DNA from: Epiperipatus broadwayi
Lineage: Eukaryota > Onychophora > Udeonychophora > Euonychophora > Peripatidae
Direction: 5' to 3'
NCBI GenBank assembly: GCA_028023455.1
Contig: JAQFVV010006309.1
Location: forward strand, 3,759,482 to 3,823,481
DNA length: 64,000 nt
Below are positions 61,353 to 64,000 of the stretch, piece by piece (positions within the stretch are counted from its first letter, which is position 1; the number at the start of each line of letters is the position of its first letter). Position numbers and translations under genes: made by a program. The notes under the pieces were generated by a model. The model made no database searches and was not told the origin of the DNA. It saw only the letters and a program-made list of their open reading frames with translations.

Positions 61353-62360
61353 GTAACTATAGTTTATGCAATTGTATTTTGTGTTACTAAAATATTTATT
61401 ATTTTTAAGAATTTTTTTCCAGAAATATTAGATAAATAAATATTGTATATATTTTTTACTTTATCACAACTATATTTATCAGTTGTTTATTTAAGGAGTC
61501 TTTCTGTACATAATTGTTTACTATTTATTTTTAAATATATATATATTTCTTTTAATACATAGTAAAACTTTTATACTCTCTTTAAAAATATGAATAGTCA
61601 TATAAAAGAAAATGATCCCTTAAAGCACTTTTGGCAAAACTAGGCTTTATCAGTTGCCCCAAATATGCTTTTATTTATATATGTATTAATAGAGTATAAA
61701 ATTTAAAAGTTTTATTGTAATGAATCATTATGAAAGAACAAGAAAAGTAGGGATGTATTAATTTAATAATACTGATCCTAGAATTTAATTATTGATATAT
61801 TAATCTTTAATTGAATTTAAAATTTACATAGGGACTGGAATTTAAATAATGTCGTAGACAAATAAAATGATTAGTATGATAAAAGATGTCATTAAAATGA
61901 GTGCATTCAAGTCATGCATATTTTTTTTGCATATGTGATGCATATGTTCTTTTAACTATGACAATATATGGCTCTTCTTGAGTGAGATCTACTTTAAATA
62001 AAAATCTTTACTAGATCATGTTTCATTTTGATAATTACATATGTATGTACATATGCTTGTGTAAGTAAATTAGTTTGGGGCAGTAAGTCTTAGTCCAATA
62101 CTGTATTACTTTTTTAAATTATAATTATAAATTTATTAAACGCACATTGATTACGTAAGTAATATTTACTGAGGCTATAACCCTGATAATATGCGTATAA
62201 AATGCGATAGTAGGGACCTCTACATGTGGCATAATTAATAATGTTGGAGTAAATGTCCCAACATTTTTATAATTAGATGATAATGATGATGATTGTTATT
62301 ATTATTATTATTATTGTTGTTGCTATTATTATGTTTCAATGATAAGCTTTATTTGTCTTA
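61353..62360 (+). other. Intron sequence after the FN3 exon
   Basis: AT-rich DNA with a GAT/ATT microsatellite near 62280-62330. No further exon recognised to the window end. Confidence 0.5.
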
Positions 62361-62364
62361 AAGG

Positions 62365-62840
62365 GTTACAAGAGTTTACATAGTTTGGATTGCTGTGTTT
62401 ACATGGGCAATCCATAGTTGTAGGTTTACATATATAAAAGTTGATTTATTGTTTTACACCAGATTACAGGAATTTTTACATGCTGTGGATTAGTTACATG
62501 GTTTTACATAGCTTGGATTGCTGTGGTTACATGGGAAATCCATAGGTATAAGTTTACATATATAAAAGTTGATTTATTGATTCACATGAGATTACAAAAA
62601 AAAAATTTTATGCTGTGGATTAGTTAGATTGCTATGGTTTCATAGGCAATCCATAGATGTAGGTTTATGTACGTAAAAGTTGATTTATTTATCTATGCTA
62701 TTGATTAGTTATAAGGGTTTTACATAGCTTAGAATTGCTGCAGTTACATGGGTTATCTGTAGTTGTAGTTTTACATATGTAAAAGTTGTTTTGGTTTACA
62801 CAAGATCACATAAATTTTACATGGGCTGGATTGCTGTATC
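62365..62840. repeat. Degenerate tandem repeat, about four units of 120-130 bp
   Basis: The order of phrases TTTACATAG(C/T)TTGGATTGCTG, TTACATGGG(C/A)AATCCATAG, TTTACATATATAAAAGTTG and ATTTATTG recurs at about 62375, 62500, 62625 and 62720, with growing divergence. Confidence 0.75.
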
Positions 62841-63105
62841 TAAAGATGCATTCAAGATTTAATTGTATATGTGATTGACTTGCCTTGGTAATATAGGTGA
62901 GGATTAGAATTTTCAATAGTAGCATAGCAATTATCTGTGAAATCTGGCCTTGTGTAAGATCAATGTCAGTATTTTTATTTTTTAGGGTATCTTTTTGGTT
63001 TCAATGGCAGTGTGGGTTGGGGAGGATGTTGGTGTGGGTGGGAGACCTGGTGGGATTACCATACCTATTTTCTGATGCTTTTGAATAGATGAGGGTTGCA
63101 GAGGG

Positions 63106-63430
63106 GTAGTGGTACAGCTATGTTAGAATTGGTTGTAATTGTTAAGTTGGACTTTGTGGTAAGCTGGTCAGACTCTGGTCTAGCTGTGCGCTAGAGGTGG
63201 GAGCTGAGTGAAGCTTTTGATGAAGTTTAAAAATGAGATCCATGTGTAGAGTGTCCTGATATCCAGAGGGAGCTAGTGGTACAGCTATGTTCAAACTGGT
63301 TGCAATTGCTGAGTTGGAGTTTGCGGTCAGTTGGTCAGACTCTGAGTCTGGCTGTGTTAGAGGTGGTGGCCAAATGAAGATTTTCATATGATTTAAGTAT
63401 GAGATTCATGGCTAGTGTCCAGACAAAATC
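63106..63430. repeat. Two direct repeats of about 175 bp
   Basis: AGTGGTACAGCTATGTT, GCAATTG or GTAATTG, GAGTTGGA or AAGTTGGA, TTGGTCAGACTCTG, TAGAGGTGG and ATGAGATCCATG occur in the same order from about 63106 and from about 63282. The block is GC-richer than its surroundings. Two open frames on the - strand (81 and 66 codons) are by-products of the repeat. Confidence 0.75.
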
Positions 63431-64000
63431 TAGGTAAGTAGTTAGGTTCAGCATTGCTATTAGAAGTGAATTGTGTTTTTTAAATTTATCTAGTAACTTG
63501 ATGATAATTGAAGATTTGAATGAAAAATTTAACACAAAATTGGAAATCAGTTCTCAACTGATTGGAAATTGAAAAAAGTATATAATGTTAAATGTTTTGT
63601 TTTATCTTGCTAGCCTAAGAGTTTGACTACTTTATAAGCATAAACAGGCAGAATTTGTTAACACAGTTGTCAGAAAATGAACTAATTGCTGGGTACTTGA
63701 AATCGAATTTTGATTACTGAACAAAGATCACAGATTGCTACAATAATGTTAAAAATAAGCGTATTCCTGTCTGACCTTTGGACTTTGAAACCCTATGCTG
63801 TATTATTGAGGGCCATCACTGGTCATGTGATGGCTTTTTTTTAATTATCGTTAAGTGATTTCAATTGGGAGTTTGAATAAAAAATGTAACCCAAAGTTGG
63901 AAGTAAGTAATCAACTGATTAAAAATATATTATTATCTTGTTAGACTACGATTTTGAATTCTTTTTAAGCATTAAAAAAAAACTAATTAACTTGTTTATT
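63431..64000. other. AT-rich non-coding DNA at the window end
   Basis: A phrase (GATTTGAATGAAAAATTTAAC...AATTGGAAATCAG...CAACTGATT) near 63510 recurs near 63870 in diverged form, so a further direct repeat may continue past the edge. No gene seen. Confidence 0.45.

Noticed and set aside
63142-63535. Two overlapping - strand open frames of 81 and 66 codons with similar sequence
   Set aside because: Their similarity comes from the 175-bp direct repeat. There is no domain and they lie antisense to the gene's intron.

Overview
This is an AT-rich animal nuclear DNA window dominated by transposable elements. It carries parts of one host gene with very long introns. The host gene is recognised from three short exons on the + strand. 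One (29871-30017) encodes a DB-type cysteine-rich module. Two (48530-48681 and 61223-61352) together encode one fibronectin type III (FN3) domain. Splice phases agree across all three (phase 1 between DB and FN3, phase 0 inside FN3, phase 1 after it). The DB-FN3 order matches the Ig-like and fibronectin type III domain-containing proteins of the IGDB-1/C25G4.10 type. The host is therefore an invertebrate metazoan, perhaps an ecdysozoan; I cannot name the species. The introns are about 18.5 kb and 12.5 kb, and the gene extends beyond what I can recognise on both sides.

Region by region: 1-2480 is moderately GC-richer unannotated DNA with recurring GC-rich hairpins. 2480-5820 is AT-rich with a foldback repeat. 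5820-18400 is a decayed CR1/jockey-like LINE on the + strand, with roughly 320-bp direct repeats at its 5' side, a PHD-finger ORF1 and an endonuclease/RT ORF2. It is split by a complete LTR retrotransposon (8276-14625) that has two 1.65-kb LTRs, a 6-bp target duplication, a PBS-like site, a polypurine tract and only one short coiled-coil ORF. 20403-23600 holds a second LINE on the - strand with an uninterrupted 911-codon ORF2. 23640-29870 holds foldback elements and an RTE-type LINE remnant.

The first gene intron (30018-48529) contains a near-perfect 313-bp hairpin, tRNA-derived SINE pieces, a decayed LINE with an SGNH-esterase-like segment and a C-terminal zinc-knuckle-like segment, a tRNA-Gly(TCC)-like sequence and a nested foldback element flanked by a 14-bp duplication. 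The second intron (48682-61222) contains the most striking structure: a giant noncoding palindrome of about 5.8 kb (49485-55295). Its diverged arms carry matching 47-bp tandem arrays of different length and matching subterminal CACGTG arrays. The last 2.6 kb, after the third exon, has two tandem-repeat blocks and no exon I can recognise.

There are no rRNA genes, no CRISPR arrays and no prokaryotic features. Most short ORFs are chance reading frames in AT-rich DNA. The only long intact coding region is the LINE ORF2 on the - strand.
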